DNA of 64,000 nt from Pseudomonas folii (GTDB taxonomy: Bacteria; Pseudomonadota; Gammaproteobacteria; Pseudomonadales; Pseudomonadaceae): NCBI RefSeq assembly GCF_014357575.1, contig NZ_JACONW010000004.1:25910-89909 (forward strand), written 5' to 3'. Below the pieces are notes generated by a model. The model was not told the origin of the DNA. It saw only the letters and a list, made by a program, of their open reading frames with translations, and did no database searches. Positions 18,698 to 28,585 of this stretch are shown here, piece after piece. How positions within the stretch are numbered: position 1 is the first letter of the stretch; each line of letters begins with the position of its first letter. A program made the position numbers and the translations under genes.

Positions 18698-18825
18698 GGG
18701 TCCCTGTTTGCCACGAACAGCACGGCACGAGCCGCTTCAATACCCATCCATTGATCCGGCGCAGCTTTCGGATCACGAAAAGCGTCTAGGCTGAGGTCCA
18801 TTGCCCCTCCACCAAGGCCATCCTC

Positions 18826-20100
18826 ATGCCTCCTGCGTCAGCCGCACATTTGTCCGTCCGCTCCGAACCGCTGCACATGGGGTTCGTGATCGCCTGGCTG
18901 TTCTGCGCCCTCTTCTACTTTGTGCAATACGCCCTGCGTTCCGCGCCGGGGGTGATGATGCCGGAGTTGACCGAAGCGTTTGGCCGCGACGTGGTGGCCG
19001 TCAGTGCGCTGGTCGGTCTGTATTACTACACCTACTCGATTTTCTCGATCATTGCGGGCGCGGCACTGGACAGGCTGGGTGCCAAGTACGTGATCCCGGC
19101 GGGCATCCTGATGGTTGCAGTGGGCGCGGCGTTGTTCGGGCTGGGGGAGTTGCAAGTCGCGCAAATCGGCCGCTTGCTGCAAGGCGCTGGATCGGCCAGT
19201 GCTTTCATAGGCGCCGTATATCTGGCAACCCATGGCTTCCCGCCCCGGTATCTGGCCACTGCCGTCGGTTTCACTCAATGCTTCGGCATGATGGGCGGTT
19301 TCGCCGGGCAATTCGCCGTGGGCCCGATTGTTCACGGGACTATCCCGTGGCAGCAATTCTGGTTCATCGCTGCCGGTTGCCTGTTCGTGATCGCCATACT
19401 GGTGCTGTGCATGACTCCCAAAGGCCACGACCCAAGGCCTGCGGGCAGCAGCAACTCACTGGGTTCGGTGCTGACGCCCTACAAGCAGGTCCTGAGTAAT
19501 CCGCAGTCCTGGCTATGCGGTTTCACGGCGGGCCTGTTGTTTCTGCCGACGACGATTGGCGACATGATCTGGGGCGTGCCGTTTCTACGTGACGGTCTCG
19601 CGGTCAGCTACGGCGAAGCAGTCAACCGCAGCAGCATGATCCCCCTGGGCTGGGTCATTGGTTGCCCGTTGCTTGGCTATATTTCCGACCGCATTGGCAG
19701 ACGCAAGCCGGTATTGATCGGTGGCGCATCGCTGATGCTGATCGCCAGCGCGGCGATCCTGTATTTGCCTGCCGGAATTGCCCCGCCTTATCTGTTCGGG
19801 CTGCTGTTGGGTATTGGTTCCGGTGCAGCGATGATCCCCTATTCGATCATCAAGGAAGTCAACGCCGACAACGTTAAAGGCAGTGCCACCGGTGCCATCA
19901 ACTTCCTGGTCTTTACCTTCAGCGCCCTGCTCACGCCGGTTTTTGGTTACCTGCTTGCCCGTATGGCCATGGGCGGCGTCTTGACCCTGCCCATATTTCA
20001 GGCTGCCGGGGCGTGGTTGCTGGGGGGCATCGTGCTCGCTATCGTGCTCGCGCTGTTGATTCTGGAAACGGGGCCGAAAGGTCGGCAAGTAGTTGGCTAG
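18826..20100 (+). CDS. MFS transporter
   Basis: The 424-residue protein has about 12 predicted membrane helices with the classic intracellular motif-A copies (DRLGAKYV after helix 2 and DRIGRRKPV after helix 8) and a cytosolic loop near residue 205. It is a proton- or solute-coupled inner-membrane carrier of unknown substrate. A 2-hydroxyacid dehydrogenase gene follows 150 bp downstream on the same strand and an OprD porin lies upstream. The three could serve the same organic acid, but the gaps and the terminator argue against a single operon. Confidence 0.88.
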   Translation: MPPASAAHLSVRSEPLHMGFVIAWLFCALFYFVQYALRSAPGVMMPELTEAFGRDVVAVSALVGLYYYTYSIFSIIAGAALDRLGAKYVIPAGILMVAVGAALFGLGELQVAQIGRLLQGAGSASAFIGAVYLATHGFPPRYLATAVGFTQCFGMMGGFAGQFAVGPIVHGTIPWQQFWFIAAGCLFVIAILVLCMTPKGHDPRPAGSSNSLGSVLTPYKQVLSNPQSWLCGFTAGLLFLPTTIGDMIWGVPFLRDGLAVSYGEAVNRSSMIPLGWVIGCPLLGYISDRIGRRKPVLIGGASLMLIASAAILYLPAGIAPPYLFGLLLGIGSGAAMIPYSIIKEVNADNVKGSATGAINFLVFTFSALLTPVFGYLLARMAMGGVLTLPIFQAAGAWLLGGIVLAIVLALLILETGPKGRQVVG

Positions 20101-20253
20101 AAGGTTGTCTGAACCCATCGCCAGGCTTCGGATCGAACATTCAGACTTGAATGACGGCACCATGCGTATATGATCAGAGCGAAGTTGTACGATGACATAT
20201 GACGCTAAGCATGCCTTCATGTTTCTCAAAAATAAAATGACGAGCGATCCACT

Positions 20254-21207
20254 ATGACTCAAAGCAAAGCCGAAGTACTGGTCTGGGGCCAGATGCACGC
20301 CTCTCTCACTGAAGCGCTGGACCGGGACTTTACCGTGCACAACCGCTGGGAGATCGCGGACCTGGAGGCTTGGCTCTCCACCCACGGTGAAAAGATTCGC
20401 GCCATCGTCACCAGCGCCGTGTATGGCACTGACAATCAGGTGCTGGATCGTCTGCCCAATCTTGAAGTGGTCACCAGCTTCGGCGTGGGTTACGACGCGA
20501 TCGACACCGACTACCTGGCAGGCCGCGGCATCAAATTCAGTAACACCCCGGATGTATTGAACAAGGCTGTCGCGGAAACTGCACTCGCGCTGATGCTCTG
20601 TGTGAGCCGCAAGATCAGCGAAGCCGAGCGTTTTGTACGGGCAGGTAAATGGCCAGACGGCAAATTCCCGCTGGGTCGTGATCTGGCGGGCAAGACCTGC
20701 GGCATCGTAGGCTTGGGAAAAATCGGCAAAACCATCGCCACTCGCGCAGCAGCGTTCGACATGAACATTGCCTATTTCCGTCGCGGCCAGGCTTATCCGG
20801 ATGTGTCCTACACCCATTACGCCGACCTCCACGAACTGGCCAAAGTCAGCGATTATCTGGTGGTGATCGTGCCGGGTGGTGCCGATACCGAAAAGCTGAT
20901 CAGCGCTTCGGTGCTCAAGGCGCTGGGTTCGGATTCTTTCCTGATCAACGTTGCACGCGGTACGGTCGTGGACGAAAAGGCTCTGATTGCCTCGCTACAG
21001 GCGGGTGAAATCGCCGGTGCCGGGCTGGATGTGTTCGAGGATGAGCCCAACGTACCGAACGAGTTGCTGGCCCTGGACCAGGTCGTCCTGACCCCGCACA
21101 TTGGCAGCGGCACCTATGAGACCCGCAAAGCCATGGCCGATCTGGTGTTCGCCAATCTGAGTCGTTACATCGAAGAGGGTGAGCTGGTTACGCCGGTGAC
21201 GGTTTAA
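20254..21207 (+). CDS. D-2-hydroxyacid dehydrogenase (GhrB/hydroxypyruvate-reductase-like)
   Basis: The 317-residue enzyme shows the D-isomer-specific family layout: a Rossmann motif GLGKIGKT (about 154-161), the catalytic Arg in NVARGTVVDEKAL, the Glu in DVFEDEPNVP and the catalytic His in LTPHIGSGTYETR. The second beta strand ends in YFRRG rather than an Asp, which suggests a preference for NADPH. Family members interconvert glyoxylate and glycolate, hydroxypyruvate and D-glycerate, or 2-ketogluconate and gluconate. The last would fit the gluconate dehydrogenase elsewhere in the window, but no evidence decides among these. Confidence 0.87.
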   Translation: MTQSKAEVLVWGQMHASLTEALDRDFTVHNRWEIADLEAWLSTHGEKIRAIVTSAVYGTDNQVLDRLPNLEVVTSFGVGYDAIDTDYLAGRGIKFSNTPDVLNKAVAETALALMLCVSRKISEAERFVRAGKWPDGKFPLGRDLAGKTCGIVGLGKIGKTIATRAAAFDMNIAYFRRGQAYPDVSYTHYADLHELAKVSDYLVVIVPGGADTEKLISASVLKALGSDSFLINVARGTVVDEKALIASLQAGEIAGAGLDVFEDEPNVPNELLALDQVVLTPHIGSGTYETRKAMADLVFANLSRYIEEGELVTPVTV

Positions 21208-21540
21208 CTATTTCCCGCCCAAACTGGAACGCGTTTTTTGTGGGAGCCGAGCTTGCTCGCGATGAACGATGACGCGGTCTGTCTGAAAGAACCAGTCGCC
21301 GGCATCGTCCCACAGGACTCACTGATGACGTGGGACCGGCTTTAGCCGGGAAGGCGGTATTTCTGCCGATGAAGGTTCATCGTCTGTCCCGGCCTCTTCC
21401 CGGCTAAAGCCAGTCCCACGAAGCAGATCAGAGACACCGGATTTGCTGACTGTTTCACGCATTTAACGATCGTTAGCCGTGCAGGCTCGCCAATATCACC
21501 TATCGTTCTGTTTCAGGACGGAAAAATAGGTGAGTCTTCC
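21208..21540. other. Intergenic stretch with repeats before the HDOD gene
   Basis: Contains a worn single arm resembling the GTGGGAGC-type repeats (about 21239-21262) and a full family A inverted repeat at 21323-21420. The last 60 bp should hold the promoter and ribosome site (AGGTGA) of the HDOD gene. No gene is visible. Confidence 0.6.
21323..21420. repeat. Long dispersed inverted repeat, family A, copy 2
   Basis: Nearly identical in arms and spacer to the element at 16111-16214. Confidence 0.88.
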
Positions 21541-22365
21541 ATGAGTATTGAAACGCTGTTCGCCAACCTGCATAGCCTCCCCAGCATCCCGAAAGTTGCT
21601 CAGGATTTGATCCTGCAATTCGACAGCCCTTCTTCCAGCCTGGAAAGCATTGCTCGCAATATTGAAAAGGATCCGGTGATTTCGGCGAAGATCCTCCGTC
21701 TGGCCAACTCGGCCCGGTTTCGCGGCTCCCGGGAGTCATCCAGCATTGAAGACGCGGCGATGCGTCTGGGTTTCAACACGCTGCGCACCCTAGTGCTGGC
21801 TTCGGCGGTGACGGGCGCGTTCAAGGCCGGGCCGAGCTTTGACCTTAAAGGCTTCTGGTTGAAGAGTTTTCAGGTAGCCGGGATCTGCCGGATGCTGGCA
21901 AAACAGAGCGGCGTGGATCCGGAGATCGCGTTTACCTGCGGTGTGATGCATGACATCGGCGAGTTGTTGATCCAGACAGGCGCGCCGGAAGTCGCCGAGC
22001 GTATCAATGCAGCGAGCAAGACGGGGACACCGGGGCGCGCGGCCAATGAAACGGTGCAGTTGGGTTTTGGTTATCCCGAAGTGGGTGAAGAGCTGGCACG
22101 TCGCTGGCATTTGCCCGAGGTGATTCAACAAGCCATCGCGTATCAGGCCAAACCGCTACAAGCCCCAGGCAATGCGCCCCTGCCGCGTATCGTGGCCCAG
22201 GCGATGCTGGTTTCCGATGCGCTCGAAGCCCACGGCGGCGCTACACCAGAGGCGCAACAGGCGGTGGTCGGGCCGCTGACTGAAGGGGTCAATCTGGATG
22301 CATTGTTTGCCGGATTGCCCGCCGTGCTGGAGGCGGACAAAGCGTTTGCAGAATTGCTGAGTTAG
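21541..22365 (+). CDS. HDOD-domain signalling protein
   Basis: The 274-residue protein is essentially one HDOD domain: LHSLPSIPKVAQDL at the start, SIARNIEKDPVISAKILRLANSA near residue 45, and the worn HD-like motif GVMHDIGELLI near residue 135. HDOD domains resemble HD phosphohydrolases but usually lack full activity and act as regulators in signal transduction, motility or stress. It is unaccompanied by output domains and has no operon partner. It converges with the chemoreceptor gene, with a strong hairpin in the gap. Confidence 0.87.
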   Translation: MSIETLFANLHSLPSIPKVAQDLILQFDSPSSSLESIARNIEKDPVISAKILRLANSARFRGSRESSSIEDAAMRLGFNTLRTLVLASAVTGAFKAGPSFDLKGFWLKSFQVAGICRMLAKQSGVDPEIAFTCGVMHDIGELLIQTGAPEVAERINAASKTGTPGRAANETVQLGFGYPEVGEELARRWHLPEVIQQAIAYQAKPLQAPGNAPLPRIVAQAMLVSDALEAHGGATPEAQQAVVGPLTEGVNLDALFAGLPAVLEADKAFAELLS

Positions 22366-22385
22366 ACCAAGTGGCCCTTATCACC

Positions 22386-22440
22386 GGCAAGCACCGCTCC
22401 CACATGGGATTGCATTTCAAATGTGGGAGCGGTGCTTGCC
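22386..22440. repeat. Perfect 20-bp inverted repeat, family E, between convergent genes
   Basis: GGCAAGCACCGCTCCCACAT pairs perfectly with its reverse complement across a 15-base loop. It lies between the stops of the HDOD and chemoreceptor genes, so it can act as a bidirectional terminator. Related sequences are at 41102 and 60567. Confidence 0.85.
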
Positions 22441-22480
22441 CGCGATAACGGCGACACGGTTTCAAGCCTTACTCTTCACA

Positions 22481-24373
22481 TCAAATCCTGAAAGTCCCCA
22501 CCAGATGCTGCAACCGTGCAGCCTGTTCTTCCAGATACGAGCAGGCATCCAGCGTCAGCTTCAGGTTGTCGACGCCTTCCTGGTTGAGCGTGTTGATCTG
22601 CGTAATATCGACGTTGATCGACTCAACCACCGCTGTCTGCTCTTCGGTCGCAGCGGCTACAGACTGGTTCATGTCGTTGATCTCATCGATACGGCGAGTG
22701 ACGCTGCTTAACCGCTCGCCCGCCTGATTGGCGACGGTCACGCTGCTTTCACTCTGACGCTGGCTCTCGGTCATGGTGACCACCGCTTCCCGAGCGCCGA
22801 TCTGCAGTTCCTCGATCATCTTCTTCACTTGCTGCGCCGAATCCTGAGTGCGGTGTGCCAGGCTGCGCACCTCGTCGGCCACCACGGCAAAGCCCCTGCC
22901 CGCTTCGCCAGCACGCGCGGCCTCAATCGCTGCGTTCAGTGCAAGTAGATTGGTTTGCTGGGAAATACTGGTGATCACTTCCAGAATCTGACCGATATTT
23001 ACCGTCTTGCCGTTCAGGTTCTCGATGTTCGCGCAGGACTCGCTGATCTTTGCCGAAAGCTCGTTCATCGCGCTGATTGTCTGCTGTACAACTTGCTGAC
23101 CATCACTCGCCAATTGGCTGGCATCGGCAGATTGCTGAGAAGTGCGTGCCGCGTTCTGAGCAATTTCATGGGCAGCCGCACCCAGCTCGTTGATCGCCGC
23201 CGCGACACTTTCGGTGCGATTGGCCTGCTGGTCGGAGTTGGTCATGGAGGAGTTGGAAGCCTTCACCACGCGCATTGCCACATCTCCCAACTGGCCGGCC
23301 GTGGAAGCCACCTCGCGTATGGAGCCGTGAATACGCTCAACGAATCGGTTGAATGACTGCGCCAATTCGCCGAACTCGTCCTGTGAAGTGATAGCCAGAC
23401 GCTTGGTCAGGTCGCCATCCCCATCAGCGATGTCACGCATGGCGCGCCCCATCTGATGCAGCGGTTGCATCAGCACGCTGATCAACATGCCCAGCAGGAG
23501 AATGATGATCACCACGGAAATGACCATCGCAGTAATCGCTGACGTACGGAATTCGCCGAGCATGGCGTAGGCCGCATCCTGATCCAGTACCAGCGCCACA
23601 TACCAGTTAGCTGAAGAAACGCCTTCTACCTTGGTCAGCGACATGATTTCCGCTTTACCGGCGGACGCGATTTCAGTCACGCCTGCAGTAATCTTCGGTG
23701 TATCGGTCGGATAGGCTTCGCTGATGTTCTTCAGAATAAGTTTGCTGTCCGGGTGAATCAGAATCTTGCCGTCACCGCTGACGATGAATGCATAACCATG
23801 CCCGCCGAAGTTCAGCGAGTTGATGGTCTTGGTAATACTCTCGAGTGAAATATCAGCACCAGCAACGCCGATGAACTGGTTCTGGTACTTGACCGGCGCC
23901 GCCAGTGTCACGACCAACTTGCCCGAAGAAGCGGCAATGTACGGTTCGGTCACAACAGTGCCCGGGGCGTTTTGCGCCGCCTTGTACCAGCCACGCGCGC
24001 GGGGATCGTAATCTGCCGCCCGGTTACCCGCAGGCACCGAAAACATCACGCCGTCAGTACCACCGAAATAACTGAGCTGGAAATTATCAGTGTAAGCCGG
24101 GATACCGATGGAGCGCTGCAGATCCGGAATCGCCTTGCCATCCGCCGAGACCCGCTGCGCCATGGATTGCAGCAACTGCGTGCGGCTTTCCAGCCAGGTC
24201 TGAATGTTCTGGGTCGTCAACCCACCCAGTTGTTGAAGCTCGGCAAAAACGTTGGACTTCAAAGTCTGGCGTTGTCGGTAATCGTTAACAACAATAAAAC
24301 AGGTAAATGCGACCACCACGACCAATGCGGCGGCGAGCAGAATCTTTCTGCTGAAACCCAGACTTTTCATCAT
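22481..24373 (-). CDS. Methyl-accepting chemotaxis protein with amino-acid-binding dCache domain (PctA-like)
   Basis: This 630-residue receptor has a first membrane helix (about 10-30), a periplasmic dCache_1 sensor (about 33-270), a second helix (about 275-300), HAMP, and a cytoplasmic signalling domain with the hairpin [20 protein letters not shown]. In the sensor, Tyr122, Arg127, Trp129, Tyr130, Tyr145 and Asp174 reproduce with exact spacing the alpha-amino/carboxyl-binding residues that I recall for P. aeruginosa PctA. This predicts L- or D-amino acid binding. The ATG at 24373 is chosen because GGAAG lies 8 bases upstream. The gene follows the ddp transport operon on the same strand by about 160 bp. 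Confidence 0.9.
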   Translation of the reverse strand: MMKSLGFSRKILLAAALVVVVAFTCFIVVNDYRQRQTLKSNVFAELQQLGGLTTQNIQTWLESRTQLLQSMAQRVSADGKAIPDLQRSIGIPAYTDNFQLSYFGGTDGVMFSVPAGNRAADYDPRARGWYKAAQNAPGTVVTEPYIAASSGKLVVTLAAPVKYQNQFIGVAGADISLESITKTINSLNFGGHGYAFIVSGDGKILIHPDSKLILKNISEAYPTDTPKITAGVTEIASAGKAEIMSLTKVEGVSSANWYVALVLDQDAAYAMLGEFRTSAITAMVISVVIIILLLGMLISVLMQPLHQMGRAMRDIADGDGDLTKRLAITSQDEFGELAQSFNRFVERIHGSIREVASTAGQLGDVAMRVVKASNSSMTNSDQQANRTESVAAAINELGAAAHEIAQNAARTSQQSADASQLASDGQQVVQQTISAMNELSAKISESCANIENLNGKTVNIGQILEVITSISQQTNLLALNAAIEAARAGEAGRGFAVVADEVRSLAHRTQDSAQQVKKMIEELQIGAREAVVTMTESQRQSESSVTVANQAGERLSSVTRRIDEINDMNQSVAAATEEQTAVVESINVDITQINTLNQEGVDNLKLTLDACSYLEEQAARLQHLVGTFRI

Positions 24374-24534
24374 TGCGGATACTTCCATTACAAAAGAGTT
24401 ACAACGGGACGGCCTGAGATCAAGTTAGCAAAGGCCGTGCCGCGTTTTACGTACTCTTCGAGTAAAAAGAAAGTATCTCGATAAATATATTATTGGATCC
24501 ACCTCAGTAGAGGTGCGACATAGTGTGCACAGGT

Positions 24535-25521
24535 CTAAGTAATACTCGACATGAGATGACACCTGACTGACCCCTGCCCCTCTTTCGCGGGGGCCAGCAA
24601 CTGTGGCCTGTCGCAACCTGTTGTCGCCTGCGGGCAGCGGTCCCGGAAGAAACAGCCGGAGGGCAGTTTACGGTTGCCCGGTAACTCTGTAGGCGCCGAA
24701 ATATATGCGTTATCCAGCGGAGCTCCCAGGCGCGGAACCGCGTCCAGAAGCAGACGAGTGTAAGGATGTTGAGGCCGCTCAAGCACTTCGGCTGCGCTGC
24801 CTAATTCGACGATTTGGCCCAGGTACATCACGGCCACCCGGTCGGCCATATGGCGTACCACTGAGACGTTGTGCGAAATCAGGATGTAGGTCAAATCACG
24901 ACTGCGTTGCAACGCTGCCAGCAGGTTAAGAATTTGTGCTTGTACCGAAATATCCAGCGCAGAAGTGGGTTCATCGAGAACAATGATGTCCGGATTGGAT
25001 GACAATGCACGAGCAATGGCAATTCGTTGACGCTGACCGCCAGAAAACTGGTGCGGGAAACGGTCCAGGTACTCCGTACGAATACCCACTTGGGAGGCAA
25101 CTTTTGCAGCAATGTCACGCATGTCCCGTCGCGGCGCTGAACGCTGGACGAACAGTGGCTCCGTAATGATCTTCCATATCGGTAACCGAGGATCCAGCGA
25201 GGACTGCGGATCCTGAAAAACAATCTGCACGTTACTGCCCAACTCGTGGGCATTGTTATAAATCCAGTCCATGCGACCCATTGTGGGTTTGATCAGCCCC
25301 ATCAACAGCTGCGCCAGGGTGCTTTTGCCGCACCCGGACTCCCCCACCACACCCAGTGTCTCCCCGGCATGAACCTGAAGATCGATACCGTTCAATGCAT
25401 GGGCTACGCCCTTTGCCCGACCTAGCCAGTCGCTGCCCACTGGGAAATGTACGCGGACATCTTCAAGGGAAAGAATCGGCGAGTTGTCTTCAGGCAGGCG
25501 TTTACGTGCAGTACTGATCAT
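24535..25521 (-). CDS. ddpF: Dipeptide ABC transporter ATP-binding protein (DdpF)
   Basis: The 328-residue cytoplasmic ATPase has Walker A GESGCGKS, the signature FSGGQRQRIAIARAL, Walker B VLDEPTSALDIS and the C-terminal oligopeptide/HPY extension with CFFRDRCPQA. It is the second ATPase of the importer and overlaps ddpD by 4 bp. The order ddpX-ddpA-B-C-D-F is that of the E. coli ddp operon, which handles D-Ala-D-Ala. Confidence 0.9.
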   Translation of the reverse strand: MISTARKRLPEDNSPILSLEDVRVHFPVGSDWLGRAKGVAHALNGIDLQVHAGETLGVVGESGCGKSTLAQLLMGLIKPTMGRMDWIYNNAHELGSNVQIVFQDPQSSLDPRLPIWKIITEPLFVQRSAPRRDMRDIAAKVASQVGIRTEYLDRFPHQFSGGQRQRIAIARALSSNPDIIVLDEPTSALDISVQAQILNLLAALQRSRDLTYILISHNVSVVRHMADRVAVMYLGQIVELGSAAEVLERPQHPYTRLLLDAVPRLGAPLDNAYISAPTELPGNRKLPSGCFFRDRCPQATTGCDRPQLLAPAKEGQGSVRCHLMSSIT

Positions 25522-26537
25522 GAAACTTGCTCCTGTTCGCTCAACCAGCAGGCACTTTTACGTAGCTCGCGGCCATTGATGGGCTGAAGCGGTGGCCGCT
25601 CGATGCACTTGGCCATCGCGGACGGACAACGGTCCCGGAACGTACACCCTTCGGGCAGCGCAGAAAGATTTGGCACCTGGCCCGGTATCGTCATCAAATC
25701 CTCCCCTGGCTGCACCTGCTCAGGCAAGCCGCTGAGCAGACCGCGGGTGTAAGGGTGACGCGGATCAGCCATGACCGCAGCGGTATTCCCCTGCTCCACC
25801 ACAGCGCCGGTGTACATCACGTAAACCCGGTCACAAAACTGAGAAACCAGCGCCATATCGTGGGTGATCAGCAAAATTGCCGTCCCGCGCTCACGGGCCT
25901 TTTCTCTCAGCAAAAGCAAAACCTGACGCTGCACGGTAACGTCCAATGCCGTGGTGGGCTCGTCGGCAATCAGCAGCTGAGGGTCGCAAGAAAACGCCAG
26001 AGCGATCATCACACGCTGACGCATCCCGCCGGAAAGCTCGAACGGGTAGCTCTCCAGCACCTGCTCAGGGTCGGCGATGTGCATGTCACGCAACAGTTCG
26101 ACAGCTCTGGCCCGCGCCTGGGATTTGCTCACGTGCTGGTGATGGATGATCACATCCGTCATTTGTCGGCCGATACGCCGGGTCGGGTTCAGGGCCGTCA
26201 TGGGTTCCTGAAAAATCATCGCCGCGTCACGACCGCGTACCTTCAACAGGTCTTTCTCTTTGGCCGCCAGCATGTCACGACCCAATATGTGCAGACTGCC
26301 GCCGCTGACACGGTAACTGCGCTCCGGCAGCAAACGCATACTGAGCATGGCAGTGACCGACTTGCCTGAACCGGACTCACCGATCACGCCGACGATCTCC
26401 CCCGGATCCACCTGCAGCGTGATGCCGTTGAGTGCCTTCACCGTGCCGCGATAGGCCGGGAATTCAATGCTCAGGTTATCGATCGTCAATACCGGTGCAG
26501 CCGCAAGCTTCGGGCTTGCAATAGATAGAGTCGACAT
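25518..26537 (-). CDS. ddpD: Dipeptide ABC transporter ATP-binding protein (DdpD)
   Basis: The 339-residue ATPase has Walker A GESGSGKS, signature LSGGMRQRVMIALAF, Walker B LIADEPTTALDVT and the oligopeptide-type C-terminal motif CTFRDRCPSAMAKC. Of the possible starts, the ATG at 26537 is preferred because AGGGG lies 8 bases upstream and it follows the ddpC stop by 2 bp; the in-frame ATG at 26543 sits too close to that site. It pairs with DdpF to power the DdpBC channel. Confidence 0.9.
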   Translation of the reverse strand: MSTLSIASPKLAAAPVLTIDNLSIEFPAYRGTVKALNGITLQVDPGEIVGVIGESGSGKSVTAMLSMRLLPERSYRVSGGSLHILGRDMLAAKEKDLLKVRGRDAAMIFQEPMTALNPTRRIGRQMTDVIIHHQHVSKSQARARAVELLRDMHIADPEQVLESYPFELSGGMRQRVMIALAFSCDPQLLIADEPTTALDVTVQRQVLLLLREKARERGTAILLITHDMALVSQFCDRVYVMYTGAVVEQGNTAAVMADPRHPYTRGLLSGLPEQVQPGEDLMTIPGQVPNLSALPEGCTFRDRCPSAMAKCIERPPLQPINGRELRKSACWLSEQEQVS

Positions 26538-26539
26538 GA

Positions 26540-27439
26540 TCATTTCCCCTGTTGACGCGGATCGAGCAAGTCGCGCACGCCGTCGCCCAGCAAATTGAAG
26601 CCCGTAGCGGTGATAAGGATCGCCAGCCCCGGGAAAGTCGAGTACCACCACTGATCAAGAATGTATTTGCGACCGGTCGCGACCATTGCGCCCCACTCGG
26701 CCGTGGGCTGTTGTGCGCCAAGACCGATAAAGCCCAGCGCGGAAGCCATGAGGATGGCTGCGCCGATATCAAGACTCAGTTGCACCAGCAAGGGCGGCGT
26801 GGCATTGCGCGCCACGTGCCAGAGCACAATGTGCCAACGCCCGGCGCCGAAGGTCTGTGCCGCTTTAACGTAGCCCATCTGCCTGATACTCAGTGCCTGG
26901 CCGCGGGCTAACCGCACATAAAATGGAATACGTACCAGCGTAATCGCCAGCATCGCGTTGAAAAGGCTTGGGCCGAGTGCAGCGGTCAGGGCCATGATCA
27001 GCACCAGTGAAGGCACCGAAAGCATGATGTCCATCAGCCTCATGATCAGGCTGTCAAAACGACCGCCGATAACGCCGGACATACAGCCCAGCAGGCCGCC
27101 GATCAGGCAAGAGGAAAACGCCACGAACAGTCCGACGCCAACCGATTGCTGGCTGCCATGCAACACCCGGCTGAACAGATCGCGCCCCACTTCATCGGTG
27201 CCGAACCAGTACTGGGCAGACGGCGCAGCCAGCCGATGGGCGAGATTGACCGCATTGGGATCATGGGGAGCCAGCCATGGCGCAAAAATCATGCACAGGA
27301 GCACGATGCAGGTGATCGCCAGGCCAGCAATGGTCAGCGGGCTGCGCCCGATCTGGTAGCGTAAAAAGCTCAGCCGGTCCCGCCAGCCTGCAGTCTGCGC
27401 AACGGGTGCGACACTCAAGGGAGTGAGTGGTGTCGTCAT
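26540..27439 (-). CDS. ddpC: Dipeptide ABC transporter permease (DdpC)
   Basis: This 299-residue inner-membrane protein has about six helices, an N-terminal OppC_N segment and the EAA loop region around GAGRWHIVLWHVARNATPP that contacts the ATPases. It is the DppC/OppC partner of the permease encoded immediately upstream; only 1 bp separates the two genes. Confidence 0.9.
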   Translation of the reverse strand: MTTPLTPLSVAPVAQTAGWRDRLSFLRYQIGRSPLTIAGLAITCIVLLCMIFAPWLAPHDPNAVNLAHRLAAPSAQYWFGTDEVGRDLFSRVLHGSQQSVGVGLFVAFSSCLIGGLLGCMSGVIGGRFDSLIMRLMDIMLSVPSLVLIMALTAALGPSLFNAMLAITLVRIPFYVRLARGQALSIRQMGYVKAAQTFGAGRWHIVLWHVARNATPPLLVQLSLDIGAAILMASALGFIGLGAQQPTAEWGAMVATGRKYILDQWWYSTFPGLAILITATGFNLLGDGVRDLLDPRQQGK

Positions 27440-27440
27440 G

Positions 27441-28457
27441 TCAGTTGACCTCGCTGATGCGCGGATCGATCAAGCGGTAAAGCAGATCGATAACCATGTT
27501 GAGCAACACATAAATGAAGGAGACAACGATTGCGAAGCCCATCACCGCTGGAAAATCCAGAGCTTCGATGGACTTGACCACGTAAGCCCCCATCCCCGGC
27601 CAGGCGAATACTGTTTCAGTCAGCACCGCGCCATATAGCAAGTCACCAAGCGTCAGGCCAAGTACGGTCACCGAAGGGATAAGTGCATTAGGCAGTGCAT
27701 GACGCAGGATCACCGACCACTTCGATAAACCATACGCCCGCGCCGTGCGGATGTAGTCCTCGCCCAACTGGTCAAGCATCGCCGAACGAATCTGCCGGGC
27801 GACTACCCCCAGGTTGACGAAACCCAACGTCACGGCGGGCAGGATCAGATGCTGCAGCGCATTGCTGAAGAGCGCCCAGTCGCCCATCAGTAATGAGTCA
27901 ATCAGGTAAAAACCGGTGACTGTCACCGGCGGGTCCAATCCGTCATCCAGGCGACCGCTGCCAGGCAACCAGTTCAAGTGACCATAGAAAAACACGATCA
28001 GGCCCAGACCCAGCCAGAACGCCGGAGTGGATATACCGGTGACCGCCAGCGTGCGGGCGATCTGATCGATCAGGCGGTTGTGGTAAACCGCAGACAGTAC
28101 GCCCAGCGGCACGCCGACCAGGATCGACAGCAGCAAGGCAGCCATTGCCAACTCCAGGGTGGCAGGAAAAAACGCCTGCAAATCCTCCAGCACTGGCCGA
28201 CTGGTACGAATTGAGGTACCCAGATCGCCGCGAAGCAGGTCGAGCATGTAGCGGCCATATTGCTGGTACAGCGGCAAGTCCAGCCCCAACTGATGACGGA
28301 TATTGGCCACGATCGCGTCGGTGGCTCGATCCCCGGCAATAAGCCGCGCGGGATCACCGGGAATGAGGTGGGAAATCGAAAAGGTGATCACGGAGACGCC
28401 AATCACAACCAGTAGCAGGCCGAAAAGTCGTTTTCGCAAGATATTCAAGAAGGCCAT
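27441..28457 (-). CDS. ddpB: Dipeptide ABC transporter permease (DdpB)
   Basis: The 338-residue DppB/OppB-type permease has a first helix (LFGLLLVVIGVSVITFSISH), the conserved HLIPGDPARLIAG segment, about six helices in all and the EAA loop near YGLSKWSVILRHALPNALIP. A hairpin in the 130-bp gap after ddpA separates it from the binding-protein gene, as often seen when the binding protein is made in excess. Confidence 0.9.
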   Translation of the reverse strand: MAFLNILRKRLFGLLLVVIGVSVITFSISHLIPGDPARLIAGDRATDAIVANIRHQLGLDLPLYQQYGRYMLDLLRGDLGTSIRTSRPVLEDLQAFFPATLELAMAALLLSILVGVPLGVLSAVYHNRLIDQIARTLAVTGISTPAFWLGLGLIVFFYGHLNWLPGSGRLDDGLDPPVTVTGFYLIDSLLMGDWALFSNALQHLILPAVTLGFVNLGVVARQIRSAMLDQLGEDYIRTARAYGLSKWSVILRHALPNALIPSVTVLGLTLGDLLYGAVLTETVFAWPGMGAYVVKSIEALDFPAVMGFAIVVSFIYVLLNMVIDLLYRLIDPRISEVN

Positions 28458-28519
28458 CAGGCACCTCAGTCATGCGTTTAGCGGCAGCTCAAATGGCTGC
28501 CTTGGGCACGGCGTCGCAG

Positions 28520-28546
28520 CACTCCCTTTAAGGATCAAAAGGGAGC
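28520..28546 (-). terminator. Intercistronic hairpin between ddpA and ddpB
   Basis: CTCCCTTT and AAAGGGAG form an 8-bp stem with a short loop. There is no strong T-run. In ABC operons such hairpins typically protect the upstream message or partially terminate, giving more binding protein than permease. Confidence 0.55.
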
Positions 28547-28585
28547 GCCGAACGTTAACGGTAGAAATGTTGAGTCCGTGACGTA

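Larger units (their letters stand above)
18377..18825. other. Repeat-bearing intergenic stretch between oprD-like and MFS genes
   Basis: It holds the oprD-like terminator and two different REPIN elements (18501-18572 and 18611-18697). I see no gene; the frames across the repeats are artefacts of the palindromes. Confidence 0.7.

Noticed and set aside
19585..20832. Long minus-strand frame spanning the MFS and dehydrogenase genes
   Set aside because: It runs antisense to two recognisable genes and has Gln/His/Arg-rich shadow composition.
21500..21739. Minus-strand frame over the start of the HDOD gene
   Set aside because: Shadow of the HDOD coding sequence with no recognisable product.
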